A DNA stretch of 64,000 nt, from positions 797,376-861,375 of the forward strand of contig MU839081.1 of assembly GCA_030685235.1 (NCBI GenBank), read 5' to 3'. The stretch comes from Copromyces sp. CBS 386.78 (lineage: Eukaryota > Ascomycota > Sordariomycetes > Sordariales > Sordariaceae). This document shows, in pieces, positions 48,098 to 61,020 of the stretch; positions within the stretch are counted from its first letter, which is position 1; every line of letters begins with the position of its first letter. The translations under genes and the position numbers were made by a program. A model generated the notes under the pieces. It was not told the origin of the DNA and did no database searches. It saw only the letters and a list, made by a program, of their open reading frames with translations.

Positions 48098-51000
48098 TTA
48101 CCCCTGCCTAAAAGAAGCTATATAGCTGACTAAAATTATATAAAATAATAAATAACCTTATTAAACGTTTAATCCAACTGTAAAAAACTTCTATAGCCGC
48201 TAATCGCGGCGACCTCCTCTCGTACCTTATTCGCGGAACCTCCGCTTCTATAGCCGGCTCTAATATCTCTTCCGCCTCTAGAGTCTTCTTCCGCTTCCGC
48301 TTTACTATTAGCTAGTCTAAGGGTATTAGAATTTCCGGGTATACTTCGTAAAATTATTATATTATATTAGGGGATATAGCTATATTAATATATAGTTACT
48401 ATAAAGGTTAATAAAATAGTACCTAAACGATAAAATATTCTTAACGATTGTTAGCCGCTTTATAGTAACTATTAATTTTAATGAAATCCTATTCTATTAA
48501 ATCTTCCTCATTATTAATCTTTTTTATACTACGACCTTAATTTGTATAAACGTCCCTTTATATTTTTAATTATCCTAGAATACCTACTTCGGCCTATAAT
48601 TTAATTTTACTAACGTAGAAAGTCGGGCTATATTTTATATTAACAGGGAATTTAAATATAATTTTATAGCTATTTATTTTAATAATTTCGAATAGGCCCT
48701 TATAAAAGGGGGTAAACTTCGTATATAGTCGGCTAGTATTGAAATTTTCTATATTAAGCAAGACTTTATCTCCCGTTTTATACTTCGAAATATCTATCCT
48801 TCGAATATTAATATTAGTTTTATACTATTATTAAATTTACTTTATTCGATTTGTAATATATTCTAATACTTTTTTAAAACGATTAGCGATTTTATTAACT
48901 TTAAAATATTCTGTTTACTATTAAATTAATAGATTTAACGGGTATAATTTCACTAATTTAATGCCTATACGGAGGTAAAAACTATAATTAATAAAGAAAA
49001 AGGATATTCCCGTTATTTTTAAAATTAAATTATTATTAGCGAACTCTATAATTAGCAATTAATTTACCTAATTATTTTATATCCAATTAATATAAAAACG
49101 AAAGTATTTCTCTATTTTTATATTAATACGCTCCGTTTAACCGTTAATAATTAAGTAGAATACGGAAGAGGGTTTAAAAATTACCTCTAAACGGGAGGAT
49201 AGAGCTTTCTAAAGCTATAAAATAAATTAGGAGTTTTAATTTAATATAATAAAATCTAGGAAGCTATAAATATTATAAATTCTTTTAATAAACTGGTCTG
49301 CTAGTTCTTTGGCTATAAAGCCGATAGTAGGAATGAAATATCGTATTTTTATTAAACGATTAACGACGATAATTATATATTTAAATTCTTAACCCCGGCG
49401 TACGTAAAAAATTAAAGGGGTAATATATTTATAGAAATATCCTTCTATAGTACGAAAAATATTGCTAATAATTTTAAAAAACTATATAGGGAATATTATA
49501 ATAATTTAGATTTAATATACAGCAGGCAAGCTTTATAATAGGCCTTAACGGTACTAAATATCCTTAATTAGAAGAAAGATTAAAAAAATAATAAATAAGT
49601 TTTTTTATAATTTAAATAGCTAGTAGAAGGCGAATTATATACGCGGCGGAGGAACTGGAATTAAAGTTCGGTATTATTAAGGTCGACGATAACAGCGCCT
49701 TAAAAGTAAGCTCGTCCTTATATTACTTTATATTTAATAAAAAATACTTTCTTCAATTAATCCTTTACTTCTTTAAATTATATATAGCGACCGGAGTCCG
49801 ATAAGTAAGCGAATAAATTTTATAAAAATACCGATTTCTCGTAATTTTCCGTAATTAAGTCGTTAGTAAATTTATTATCTATTATTTCTAAATTGTAAAT
49901 ATATTCGGTATTAACGTTAATAACCTCCTTTCCGCTCTTTAAAATAAAAGTTCTATTTATAAAGATATTATAATCGAATAAAACCTTATTTCTAATTAAT
50001 AGCCGTTCGTTAGCCTTATTTTTAGGTAAGTTTTCCGGCTTTCTATTTAAAGCGTTAAAGCGTACTTATAACGAACCCGGTCGGTATTTAATTATAAAAT
50101 TAAATTGGGAAAGGAAATAGGATTACTATATATAGTAGAAAATTAATTATTTATTAGTCGTAAAAATCTTTAAAATTTTATAATCCGTAAGGACTTTAAA
50201 TAGTTATTATACCCCTTCGAATTCGGGGCGCTATTCTTTTAAGGCCTTAATAATAGCGAATAACTCTTTATTATAAATATTATAATTATATTCGGCTAAA
50301 GAATACTACTAATTAAAGTAAACGATAAGGCGAAGGATATTATTATTATTATATTATAATAACGTATTTCTATATACCCAATTAGAAATATCCGTTTTTA
50401 TAACGGTTTATTTTAATTAATTATAAATCCGAAGTATAGGTCCGCTCGTAAAAGCCTTCTTTAATACTTCGAAAAATCTCTAGTACCGTTCTTCCTATTC
50501 TTATACTACCGTTTTCTTAATTAATTTATATAATAGGCCGGCGATAATAGAGAAATATTTAATAAAATAACGGTAGAAATTAGCGAAGCCTAAAAAGCGT
50601 TAAAGCGACTTCTTAAAATTTAGAATTTCCTATATTATAATTATAGAGACCTTTTCTAAATCTATTTCGAAACTACCTAGGGTAATAATAAGACTTAAAT
50701 ATTTAGTTCGCTATATATAGAATTCGTACTTATTAATATCAATTTAGAGTCCTACTTTAATTATTTTTTATAAGACCTCCTTAACGTATTTTTTATATTC
50801 TTCTTCGTTATTAGAATAAATTAAGATATCGTCGAAATAAATAATAGTATAAATATTGAAAATATTATATAAAAGGTTATTAATATAATTTTAAAAGGTT
50901 CTTAACGCGCCCTATAAACCGAAAGGATATATAATAAATTCGTAAAGGCCGAAGCGGATAATAAAAGTGGTAAACTATTTATACCCCTCTTTAATATAGA

Positions 51001-54000
51001 TCTTATTAAATGTAGCGATAATATTGAATTTTATAAAGATCTTTATTTTATAAATTGTATTAAGGGTTTTTTTAATTAACGGTAACAGGTAATATATTTT
51101 TAACGTAATATTATTAATACTACGATAATTTATATAAATACGGACTCCGCCTCCGGGTTTCTTAATTAATAAGAGGGGGGAAGCGGCCGTAAATTATAAT
51201 GGCTAGATAAACTTCTTCCTTAAATTATTATTAATTTATTTTTTAATAATAATTACTTCTATAAATAATATACGTCGAAGCCGTATATTAAGAAATTATT
51301 TTCCCGGTTATAATTCGATTTTATAATTGTACGAACGATAAGGAGGGATTTCTTCTGTTAACGAAGGTAAAAAAGCGGCGATTTTATTAATATACTTCCG
51401 TCCTTTAAAATAGTTTAAAATTTCGATAATCTCCTCTTTAATTTTTAATAGTTAATTTACTTTATTAAAAAACTTTTTTATATTCTCTTCGTTAATTTTA
51501 ATTAAATATATTTATCGGATAATTTCTTTGTATATAAGTATATTAGTTTCGAAATTTCTAATAAAGTTAACCGTTTTAGTTAGGATTATAATTTTACAGG
51601 TATTTTTTAAAATATAAATATTAATTATTTTATTAATAAAATTATAAAATACGGGGAATAAATTTTCTTTATACTTCCTTCTATCGCCTTCTATAATATT
51701 ATTAACTATTTCTTCGGTCAAATCTAAATTCTAAAAATCCGTTATAGCCGTTAACTTCTCGATTTCGGCGTAATTTATAACGTACGGTTACAATTATTCC
51801 TTTTCATAAATAAAATTAAATGCGGTTGTATTAAATGCCCTAATATTATTAGGGTTAAATTTATAATTGGGCTTACGAAAACGGCGGTATTAGGGGCGAT
51901 TCGCGCTAATTAAGACGTAGCGGCTACTTATATGTATATAAGGCTCGTAAAGCGCGGGATTCTTAATTTTAATAAGGAGAGTGGTAATACCGGTAATAGC
52001 GACCTTAAATTCAACCTTCCGGGCTACTAACGTTTTAATAAGAGCGGGGACCGTATAGTAGCCAATTTTAAGATCGATTTTAGGTATAGCGGTAGGAGGG
52101 AATTCGGGAGCGGACAAGGGTCTTAGAACGGGCTTCGCCGCAATTTTCTTAATTTTTTCTTTTTTAATAGTTAGAGGGCGAAATTTAATCTCCTCCTTCT
52201 TAATAATTAGAGAAGGAGATTTAGTCTCTTCCTTTTTAATTGGCGGAATAAATATTTAGCGGATAGAAGCTACCGAAACCCGGTTAGTAAAGGCTTTAAA
52301 TACTACCGTTTAATATTTAGGGAAATCCGCTAGTAAATAGCGGCCTCAGTAGGCGGTATAGTTAAAATATATAGTATATTATTCGTAGTCAATTTTTAAC
52401 CGATAGTATTATATTTATAGGAAGCTTTAAATAATTAGGTACTTCTTAGAAATATTATAAATTAAAAAGGTAATAATCTCTTTATAATAGCTAATTCGGA
52501 ATTTAACTATTATTCCTTTAGAAATAATACCTTTAATTACTCTATTAGTAAGAATAAACTTCTTCGCTTTTAATAATTAGAAACGGAGAAAGTTATTTTT
52601 AATAATAAAGGAGTAATTAATAAATACGAAAACGGAATAACTATTATTAATAAAGGTAATATAATAATTTTTATATGAATAGGTTATAATATAAGAAGAT
52701 AAGAATATTAAATTTAGGGAAGTAGAATTATTTAATAATTAAATTTTAATTTCCTCTAAACCTTTTAATTTTATAGAGTTTAAAATTTATTTCTTAAATA
52801 TAATTCGGCCAAGCTTCTATACGCGACTATATATAGAGGTTAGGCGTTTTCCTAGTCGTTATAATATTCTCTACTAGTAGTAGGCTCAGTAGGGGCGGCC
52901 GGAATAATTAAGGTAGTTGGAGCGGTATTGGCGGCGTAGACTTATTTTTAATTACGACCTTTACTACGACCTTTATTTTTCGACTTTTTACTAGCGGAAT
53001 ATTAAGGGCCTTAAGAACCGTAGTTAATTAAAGTAATATAATTGCGGGTAATATAATTAGGTTTGCTATAATAATAATAGAAGCTATTATAGGAACGTTA
53101 GTCGAGAATATCCTTATAGATAAAGATTACGAAATTAACGGCGTCCAAATTTATTTTATTACCGCCTTAATTAATAAGGATATTATTAGTAGAAGGTTTA
53201 ACGTTAGAGCGACCTCCGCTACTATTATTATTATTAGTATTATTATTGGGATTAAAGAAGTAATTTGCTATTTTTTAATAATAATCTGCGTCTTTAAAGT
53301 TATTAACGACGTTATAATAAATTTCGAATTAACGTTTAAAATTATTATTAGGGGGAAGGTTATAGTAAATAAGAATGTTACGGAAATATTTATTAATTTT
53401 ATTCCGGAAATAATAAACTTTTATTAAATTATTAAAACCGTAGAAATTTATTAAATTAATTAATTTAAGTTCGAAATCTGCGAAAAATATATTTTTTATA
53501 TATAATTCTTATAAATAGCAGCCGGCGTCTATTTTAAAATTTATATTTTAGAAATAAGAGATTAGATATTTTATAAATTTAACGTCTATTTTTTAATATT
53601 AATTTATTTTATTGGAGTTTAATTAAATTACGTCTAAATTATTTTAAATATTAGATAAAATTTCAGGTCCGAAAAGTATAGTGGTATGGATAATTCTAAT
53701 ATTTTTAAAAGAATAAAGAGTAGCGTCGTACTTCTATTAAGATTAAATACGAAAATACTAAGTTTTAAAAATTTTATATTTACGAATAGGATTGTTAATC
53801 TCTTTACTAATAAAAATAGGCGGGTTTTTTACTATTTAGTAAAGAAAGGAGGATATAATTACTTTTATAATTATATTATTAATAAGGGAAGAAATTTATA
53901 CTTTAAAAGTATTATATTTTATGAATAAAGTATTGTAAACGGATTTGAAGTTAATATAGTCGAAATTCTTTTAATCGAAATTAAATTAAGTGTCGTCGGC

Positions 54001-54723
54001 TATTTAGCGGGCAATCCTAAACTCCTCCTTAGAGCGTTGGAAATTGCTTTCGAAATTGTTGTAATATTTGAAGTTAGCGTAATAAAGGCGATTAAGAGGT
54101 ATAATAATAGAATAGAAAGCGGGGGCCTAAAAGAAAAGAGAAGTTACTTTGAAATATTCGCGTAGGATTAAGAGACCTTCTAGTTAGTCGAGGCCTTCGA
54201 GAAGATTAGCGAGAATTATAATAGCGGGTTGGGGAAGTTTGAAAAGTGTGGCGTAATAAATTGTAATATTGAGCTCGCTATTAAGGGTATTAATAGTGGA
54301 ATGTAATAATTCTAAGTTAAACGGATTACTAGTAGTAAGAGTAAAAAAGTTAGAAAGATTACCGTTACCGGTACTACCGTTAGGGGAAAAGAAGGCGGGA
54401 TTGCTATTGTTTTAAAATATAAGATAAAAGAAAGGTGACCGTTCGAAATAAAAGAAAAGTAAAGGTCTGCTACTAGGATTATTTAAAGTAGTTAAAGATA
54501 GGCGATTTCTTATTTATTAAATAAAGAGTATTTTCCCTTATGTATTAGTAAAGGAATATTAGAATTTTAATTAGGCGACTATTGTAATTACAATTATCGA
54601 AGTTTAGGGGGGGTATTAGGCTTAGCGACTTGTAACGAGGCAATCCCTATACGTGCGCGATCGAAAATAATTATAATAAATAAGTTTGCGCTATAAACGT
54701 AATAGTTAAAAAGTGTAATTAAT

Positions 54724-54959
54724 TATTATAGGTAGAGGGCGAAAGGTTAAATATAAATATAAATATATGTAATTGTACGAAGAGAAGAAAGGAAGAGAAG
54801 TATAGAAGTATATTCGGGAAATAGGCTTTTATAGGATTCGAACTATAAACCCCTAGTAGGTCTATAGCGGGAGGCCGCAACTAATTAACCGAGATAGTAA
54901 TATATAGTCTTAGAGAGCTACTGTCACTAGTATATGTAATATAGGCTAACCCTATAATA
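54724..54959 (-). repeat. gypsy-B 5' LTR
   Basis: 236 bp, same length as its partner. It carries the TA-converted version at many sites (ATTATAGGTAGAGG). TAAAT follows at 54,960-54,964. Confidence 0.88.
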
Positions 54960-54964
54960 TAAAT

Positions 54965-55985
54965 AGCATATTTAAAATTATAAATTAAATTAAAAAAAAT
55001 ATTAGTATATATTTAATATTAATTTAGTACGACAAACAAAATAAAAACAATATAAAAACGTTAATCAATATTAAATAATATTTAATTTTAGTTTAAATTA
55101 ATAATGAAAAAGGGAAAAAATATAAAAGAATAAAATAATATTAGTATATATCAAATATTAAACTAAAATAAGAATAAAAAATAATAAAAATTTAAAAAAA
55201 GATTATATAATATAATATTAATATATATTTATTATTAAATTAAAATGATAATAAAAAGGAAAAAAAAAAAAAAAGAGATAAAATAATAGTATATATTTAA
55301 TATTAAACTAAAAAAATAATAAAAAAATAAAATAATATAAAAAAAAAGGTTAGATAAATTTACTTCATTTTAGATATTAAATTTTTAATAGGGCGCTGGT
55401 TGCCCTTACGCCTTTAAATAGTAATTTGGAAGCTATTAGTTTAATAGCGTGAGGGAATTAGCCCCCTATTCCCTTGGGTTCGAAATTCTTTAATAATAAA
55501 GCGAGGGGATTAGAATACGCTTTATATTTAAGGAATTACCTTCAACTAAGTAAAACTCTTACGAAAAAAAAACTTTAGTAGCGTAGTATTTAGAAGAATA
55601 AAATTATTAAATTTAAAAATTAAAAGTTTATCCTAGAAAGCGTATTAGCCAAAATGATTTAAGTGCTATTAGCTCTAGGGTAATAAAGTAGTTAGGTTAC
55701 TATTACTTTTTAAAGGCTATAATAAGATTTTGAACTTTTTTAGTCTAAATTTATTCGTTAATAAAGCTAAATTTAAAAAAGATTATTCTAAATTAAATTA
55801 AGTACTACTTTTTTAACCGGGCCCGAACTAATATTAGGTTCTTTAATAAAATTACATAATTTAATTTAGTAAGGGTTTTCTAATATCGGGCCTTTAAGTC
55901 TTTTTATTTATAAATAAGACGAATAATCTAATAAGGGTTTTCTAATATTGGATTTTTAAAGTCTTTTTATTTTTAAATAAAATTA
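54965..55985. other. AT-rich part of the Helitron-like element
   Basis: Poly-A/TATTA-rich sequence (about 54,965-55,370) repeating TATATTTAATATTAA-like words, then less biased sequence without a readable gene. Confidence 0.4.
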
Positions 55986-56207
55986 GTATAATTATTAGCT
56001 ACGCTCTAAGTTTGATAAGCCGGTATAATTATTAACTACGTTCTAGGTTAGATAGGCCGGTATAGTTATTAGTTATGCTTTAAATTCGATAGGCCAATAT
56101 AATTATTAATTACGCTCTAGGTTAGATAGGCTAGTATAATTATTAGCTATATTCTAGGTTCGATAGGCCAATATAGTTATTAATTACGTTCTAAGTTAGA
56201 TAAGCCG
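55986..56207. repeat. 37-bp tandem array
   Basis: Six units of 37 bp, each with the pattern GTATAATTATTA...ACG[C/T]TCTA[A/G]GTT...GATA[A/G]GCC. Confidence 0.88.
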
Positions 56208-57360
56208 ACTATTAATATTTATAGGGTATTCCCTAATATTAAGTAAATATATGTATTATAGTATTAATACTCCGGTAAACCGTAGGGTAATTACGTGTTA
56301 TAATATTAAATAAAATGAGATTAAAGTTTCCTTTATAAGTTATTGGGTTTCTATTGGGCTAATATAGTAAAAAACTACGTTTTAAAAAGATTAGGCCGCT
56401 TTATACTCTTCTATTTTATCTATTTTTAATTAATGAAAATATCTTTGGCAAATGCTTTTGTAATAATAAATTTCTAGTAGATTAGAATATTACTTCTATT
56501 TATTAAATACTAATACCCTTAAATATCCCTATTATATTTTTAGATTTCTATAATATAATTAAAAATAGATTAGCTCCTAAGCTAGATTCCTTTTAAGTTG
56601 GGCTATAATTTAAATTAGAACCCTCTTCGAAGACGCTCTTATTAGACTAACCTACCGTTATTAAATAATATTTTTAATAAAATTATTCTTTATATAATTT
56701 AAAAGTTAAAGAGGTTTAGCGGTTCGTAAAGACGTTTTTTATTATACTATTTAGATATTAATAATAGTTTAATTTATTAAACCTAATTTTTTCGTCTTTA
56801 AAATCTAATACTTATAAGGCTATTACTTAGAAGGTAAAATAATTTAAATAATTAAGTTAAATTTAAGCTTTATACTATTTAGTATTCCCGTATTCTATAA
56901 CGCTTATAAGGTTCTTTTTAAAGCTTATAGAATTATTTTATATACTACCTATTAATGGTAATAGTAAAGTGGTTCGCGCTATTAATATTGATACCCCGGT
57001 AAACTGTAGGGAGCTACGTAAAAATAATGCTTTAAAAATTGGAACTTAATTTCCTTTATAGGTTACTGCGGAAAAGTGCCTAGGCTAATTAAAGTAGCCC
57101 TTTCGTAGAAGGTTAAATTTATTAATATAGTTTATTAGTATAGAAGAATAATTAATTAGAATTATATATTTAAATATAAGAACTTTATAAAAGCCTTCGT
57201 ATTAGAAAAGGGTTATTTATTATTTAAATCTACTTCTATAGAAAGGTATACAAACGAATTTGTATATCCTTCCTGTAAGCCCTCTTTTAAACCCTTTATA
57301 ATAATTTTAAATTTAATTAATATTTGCCGTATAATTACTTACCCTTTATATAATTACTTT
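56208..57360. other. AT-rich stretch with a diverged duplication
   Basis: No gene recognised. Segments near 56,262-56,345 and 56,975-57,065 share a word order (ACCCCGGTAAACTGTAGGG-like, then TTTCCTTTATA[A/G]GTTA), suggesting a long-period duplication. Confidence 0.4.
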
Positions 57361-58350
57361 TATATATTTATTAGTTAATTAATACTTATTATATAGGGAG
57401 CCTACCTTCTATAAAACCCTTTTAATATATTTATTAGTTGACTAATACCTATTGTATAGGGAGCCTACCTTCTATAAAACCCTTTTAATATATTTATTAG
57501 TTAATTAACACCTATTGTATAGGGAGCCCAACCTCTATAAAACCCTTTTAATATATTTATTAATTGACTAATACTTATTATATAAGGAGCCTACCCTCTA
57601 TAAAACCCTTTTAATATATTTATTAGTTAATTAATACCTATTATATAGGGAATTTACCTTTTATAAAACCCTTTTAATATATTTATCAGTTAATTAATAT
57701 TTATTATATAAGGAGCTACCCTCTATAAAACCCTTTTAATATATTTATTAATTGATTAATACTTATCGTACAAGGAGCTACCTTCTATAAAACCCTTTTA
57801 ATATATTTATTAATTAATTAATACTTATCGTATAGGGAGCTTACCCTCTATAAAACCCTTTTAATATATTTATCGGTTAATTAATACCTATCGTATAAGG
57901 AGCTACCCTTTATAAAACCCTTTTAATATATTTATTAATTAATTAATACTTATCGTATAGGGAGTATACTATTTGGAAACCCTTCTAATATATACTAATA
58001 CTTGTTATATAGGGAGCCACCCTTTATAAAACCCTTTTAACATACTTATTAATTCATTAACACCTATCGTATAAGGAGCCTACCTTCTATAAAACCCTTT
58101 TAATATATTTATTAGTTAACTAATACCTATCGTATAGGGAACATACTATTTAAAAACCCTTCTAATATATATTAATATTTATCGTATAGGGAGCTTACCC
58201 TTAATAAAACACTTCTAACACTTATATTAATTAAACGATACATATCGTATAATTCGCTTACCCTTTATAAAACCCTTTTAATATATACGAATACTTATTA
58301 TATAGAAGCCTACCCTCTATAAAAACCCTTCTAATATTTATATTAATTGA
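57361..58350. repeat. 63-bp tandem array
   Basis: About 15-16 units with a 63-bp period, each containing TTTATTAGTTAATTAATACC and TATAAAACCCTTTTAATATA around TATAGGGAGCCTACC. A few units near 57,960-58,200 are shortened. Confidence 0.9.
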
Positions 58351-58659
58351 GTAACGTATACGATTAATATATATTTATACTTGCTTTATTTTATCTATTT
58401 TAACCGGTCGTTCTTACCATCCCCTTTTATATACCTTATAACCTCTAGTCTATAAGAGATTGGAGCCGACGAGCTAAGTCGTAATTCTTCGATTTCCGCG
58501 AAATTAATTAGTATAGGAAATTTTAAAAATCGATTCACAGCTACCAAATTCAATAATTTCGTCGCACTTTTATAGAATAAATCCCGGGTAAATAAATATA
58601 CTTATTCTTTTATATTTAAAGTAATTAGTTCGTAAAATAAATTAATAAATTTAATTCCC

Positions 58660-59340
58660 GGGTAGGCAAGACTACTTCTCGGCCAAAGTGAGTAGTACTT
58701 TTCGGCCAAAGTAAATAGTAAAGTAATTAAAAGAGTATTCTAAAGTAAGCAAAACTATTTCTCGGCTAAAATAGGTAATATTTTTCGGCTAAAGTAAGTA
58801 ATAAAGTAGTTAAAGGAGTATTCTAGGGTAAGTAAGACTATTTCTCAGTTAAAGTGGGTAGTACTTTTCGGCTAAAGTTAGTAGGCCTTTTCGGTTAAAT
58901 TAAGTAATAAATAAAGGTAGTTAAAAGAGTACTCTAGGGTAGGTAAAACTACTTTTCGATTAAGTTAGGTAGTAGTTAAAGGTAGTTAAAAGAGTACTCT
59001 AAGGTAAGTAAGACTATTTTTCGGTTAAATTAAATAGTAATTAAAGGTAATTAAAAGAGTATTTTAAAGTAAGTAAAATTACTTTTCGGTTAAGTTGGGT
59101 AGTAGTTAAAAGTAGTTAAAGGAATATTCTAGGGTAGGTAAGACTATTTCTCGGCTAAAGTAGGTAGTACTTTTTAACTAAAATAAGTAATAAGGTAGTT
59201 AAAGGAATATTCTAAGGTAGGTAAGACTACTTTTCGGCCAAAGTAGGTAGTATTTTTCGGCCAAGGTAAATAATAAGGTAGTTAAAAGAGTATTCTAGGG
59301 TAGGTAAAATTACTTTTTAGTTAACGTAGGTACGACTTTT
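58660..59340. repeat. irregular tandem array of about 60-80 bp
   Basis: Roughly nine units alternating [C/T]TCGG[C/T][C/T]AAAGTA[A/G]GTAGTA and AGTTAAA[A/G]GAGTATTCTA[A/G]GGTA. It ends close to the right hairpin of the Helitron-like element. Confidence 0.8.
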
Positions 59341-59370
59341 TAATTAATTATTTAAAATAGTATCTCCTAG

Positions 59371-59434
59371 CTTGGGCAAAATAGGTGTTTTACTGTCTTC
59401 CGTGGGTATAATCCGGCTCCGCTCAAGGAAACAC
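59371..59434. repeat. right terminal hairpin region of the Helitron-like element
   Basis: Contains CTTGGGC, GGTGTTT, CCGTGGG and GGAAACAC, the inverted counterparts of the left terminal motifs, and is GC-richer than its surroundings. The spacing differs from the left end, so this is not a simple inverted repeat. Confidence 0.6.
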
Positions 59435-59501
59435 TATTTTATAAATATATTTATTTACTATCTAAGAATTTATATTAATTCCCTTTTTTTTTATATAAAT
59501 T

Positions 59502-61020
59502 AATTGCTTCAACCTCCCCCTCCTCAATATTACTAGCGTCGATATATTAGGCTACAATTTCAATGTTAGTTTTGGTCTTTTAAGTGGAAAAAAATAGAAA
59601 GACTTTAAATAATAGTTCTAATACTTAAAAAAACTCTAAGAGGATTACGAAATCCTTAACCCCGATATTATTATTAGCGATTTCGATAAGGGATTTAAAA
59701 AGGCCGCTATCGCCACCTACCTAAACGTATTGTATTAACTCTATATATAGTATGTTATAAAGAACGTAAATTATTATATTAAAAAGAAGTAGGTATAACC
59801 AAATAGCGTTAAACTAATCCCCGGTATTAACCTATTAAATCCCCCTCTAATTATACGGGACTTAAATAGCGAAGGCCCTAATCCTTTATTATACCGAAGC
59901 TCCGCGGCCGCGCTAAAAGATAAAGCTAATAAATATTTCGACGACGATTTAAAGGAAGAGGACCTAAAGGAGGTTAACGATATAACTATTGCTACCTATT
60001 TTATATAATAACTTAATAATAAGTAAAGAGTTTGCAATGTAATTAATAAGCTACCGCCTAAAGTTACTATTCTATGTAATTGTAAATGTAAAATCCCTAT
60101 CTTTAACCTAATTCGTCAGTTTTATTAAAACTTATATAAGGGGTTCTAAAAGGTATAGAAGTAAGTAGTTTATATTAATAATAAGGGTTATTTTAAGCGG
60201 GTATAGTAATTGATAATTAATAAATTTAAACGATAAATTCGTAAGTATTTCCCCCCCTCCTTTCTTCTATAATAAATTATATACCTTTTTTGCTTATACT
60301 TTTTTATTATAATACTCCTCTCCTACCTCTATAAATATTACTTCCTATAAATTAACGAATTCGGTAATTATATTATTTTAAAGTATAGAAACTATAGTAT
60401 TAGAGCTAGTAGTCGAATTGAGTCTATATATAGAGCTATTAAACGTCTATTTAAAAATCGCCTCTCTTCGTTAGACCAGCTATATAAGTATATACGAACT
60501 ATTTATTGCTCTTAAAGGCGGGAGTTTAAGAAGAGGGTTATAAAAGCGAAATAAAGGCTCTTAATTAAGTATAAAACGGTCGGGATATTCGATAATCTAG
60601 TATTAAAGGTTACGCTATACGCCTTTAAACTTCTATAGTTTTAATACCGATATACGTATAATAATTAGTTTAGAAATCCGGTTTAAAATCCAAACCTTAA
60701 TTGTAAGAAGGAATTTACTACCCAATATAGCCTACCTTATAAATATTTTATATTAAAATTACTATAAGAAGACCCGCTGTTAGAGTTATTAAAGGAAAAT
60801 TTAAATACGTATTAGTAACTAAATTTAAATAGCGGACTAGGTAATATAACTGAGGCTAAACGACGTATTTACGCTATCCAAAACCCTATTATTTTATTTA
60901 GTCGCCGATGTAAAGCGGTAATCCCCAATTTAAACCTTATAAAATATATATATAAAGTAACGGAGCGCGACCTTATAAACCCGGAAGTTTACGAACTACG
61001 TAATTTAGAAGGTAACTAAG
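59502..61020 (+). pseudogene. MULE transposase, C-terminal fragment
   Basis: Resumes with FNLPLLNIT and FNVSFGLLSGKK (about 59,508-59,600), then PDIIISDFDKGFKKAAI and YVIKNVNYYIKKK (Asp/Glu catalytic region and linker, 59,655-59,790). A helical region SRIESIYRAIKRLFKNRLSSLDQLYKYI follows (about 60,410-60,495), and the SWIM-like finger is near 60,702-60,750. A likely natural end lies near 61,019 (LRNLEGN then stop). The order and spacing match fungal MULE transposases. Confidence 0.75.

Larger units (their letters stand above)
47862..54959 (-). mobile_element. gypsy-B: Ty3/gypsy LTR retrotransposon
   Basis: 7,098 bp with two 236-bp LTRs and a TAAAT duplication. The coding strand is minus, so the 5' LTR is at 54,724-54,959. 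The RT core reads YFDDILIYSNNEEEYKKYVK (about 50,780-50,840 on the plus map), with the catalytic DD intact even though the frame is full of stops. A polypurine-like AGGCAGGGGTAA (minus strand) abuts the 3' LTR at 48,098-48,110. Pol occupies about 48,400-51,900 and gag-like remains lie towards 54,000. The plus-strand frame 53,686-53,928 and the minus-strand frames 51,512-51,721 and 51,890-52,117 are residual open pieces, not genes. Confidence 0.87.
38746..59501 (+). mobile_element. Helitron-like rolling-circle transposon, interrupted by gypsy-B
   Basis: A 20.7-kb insertion in the MULE (about 13.6 kb without gypsy-B). Its coding part is a Rep/helicase frame on the plus strand (about 43,000-46,620). 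The ends are marked by shared motifs: at the left GAAACACC (38,780), GCCCAAG and CCCACGG; at the right, inverted, CTTGGGC (59,371), GGTGTTT, CCGTGGG and GGAAACAC (59,427-59,434). A second copy of the left end lies at 63,374 onward. The exact ends are uncertain: about 30 bp at the left and 65 bp at the right, between these motifs and the MULE sequence, are unexplained. I found no clean target duplication, as expected for Helitrons. Several tandem arrays lie inside. Confidence 0.65.

Noticed and set aside
55380..55500. tRNA-like sequence ending GGTTCGAAATTC
   Set aside because: The T-arm-like word is present, but no acceptor stem or anticodon arm can be folded around it.
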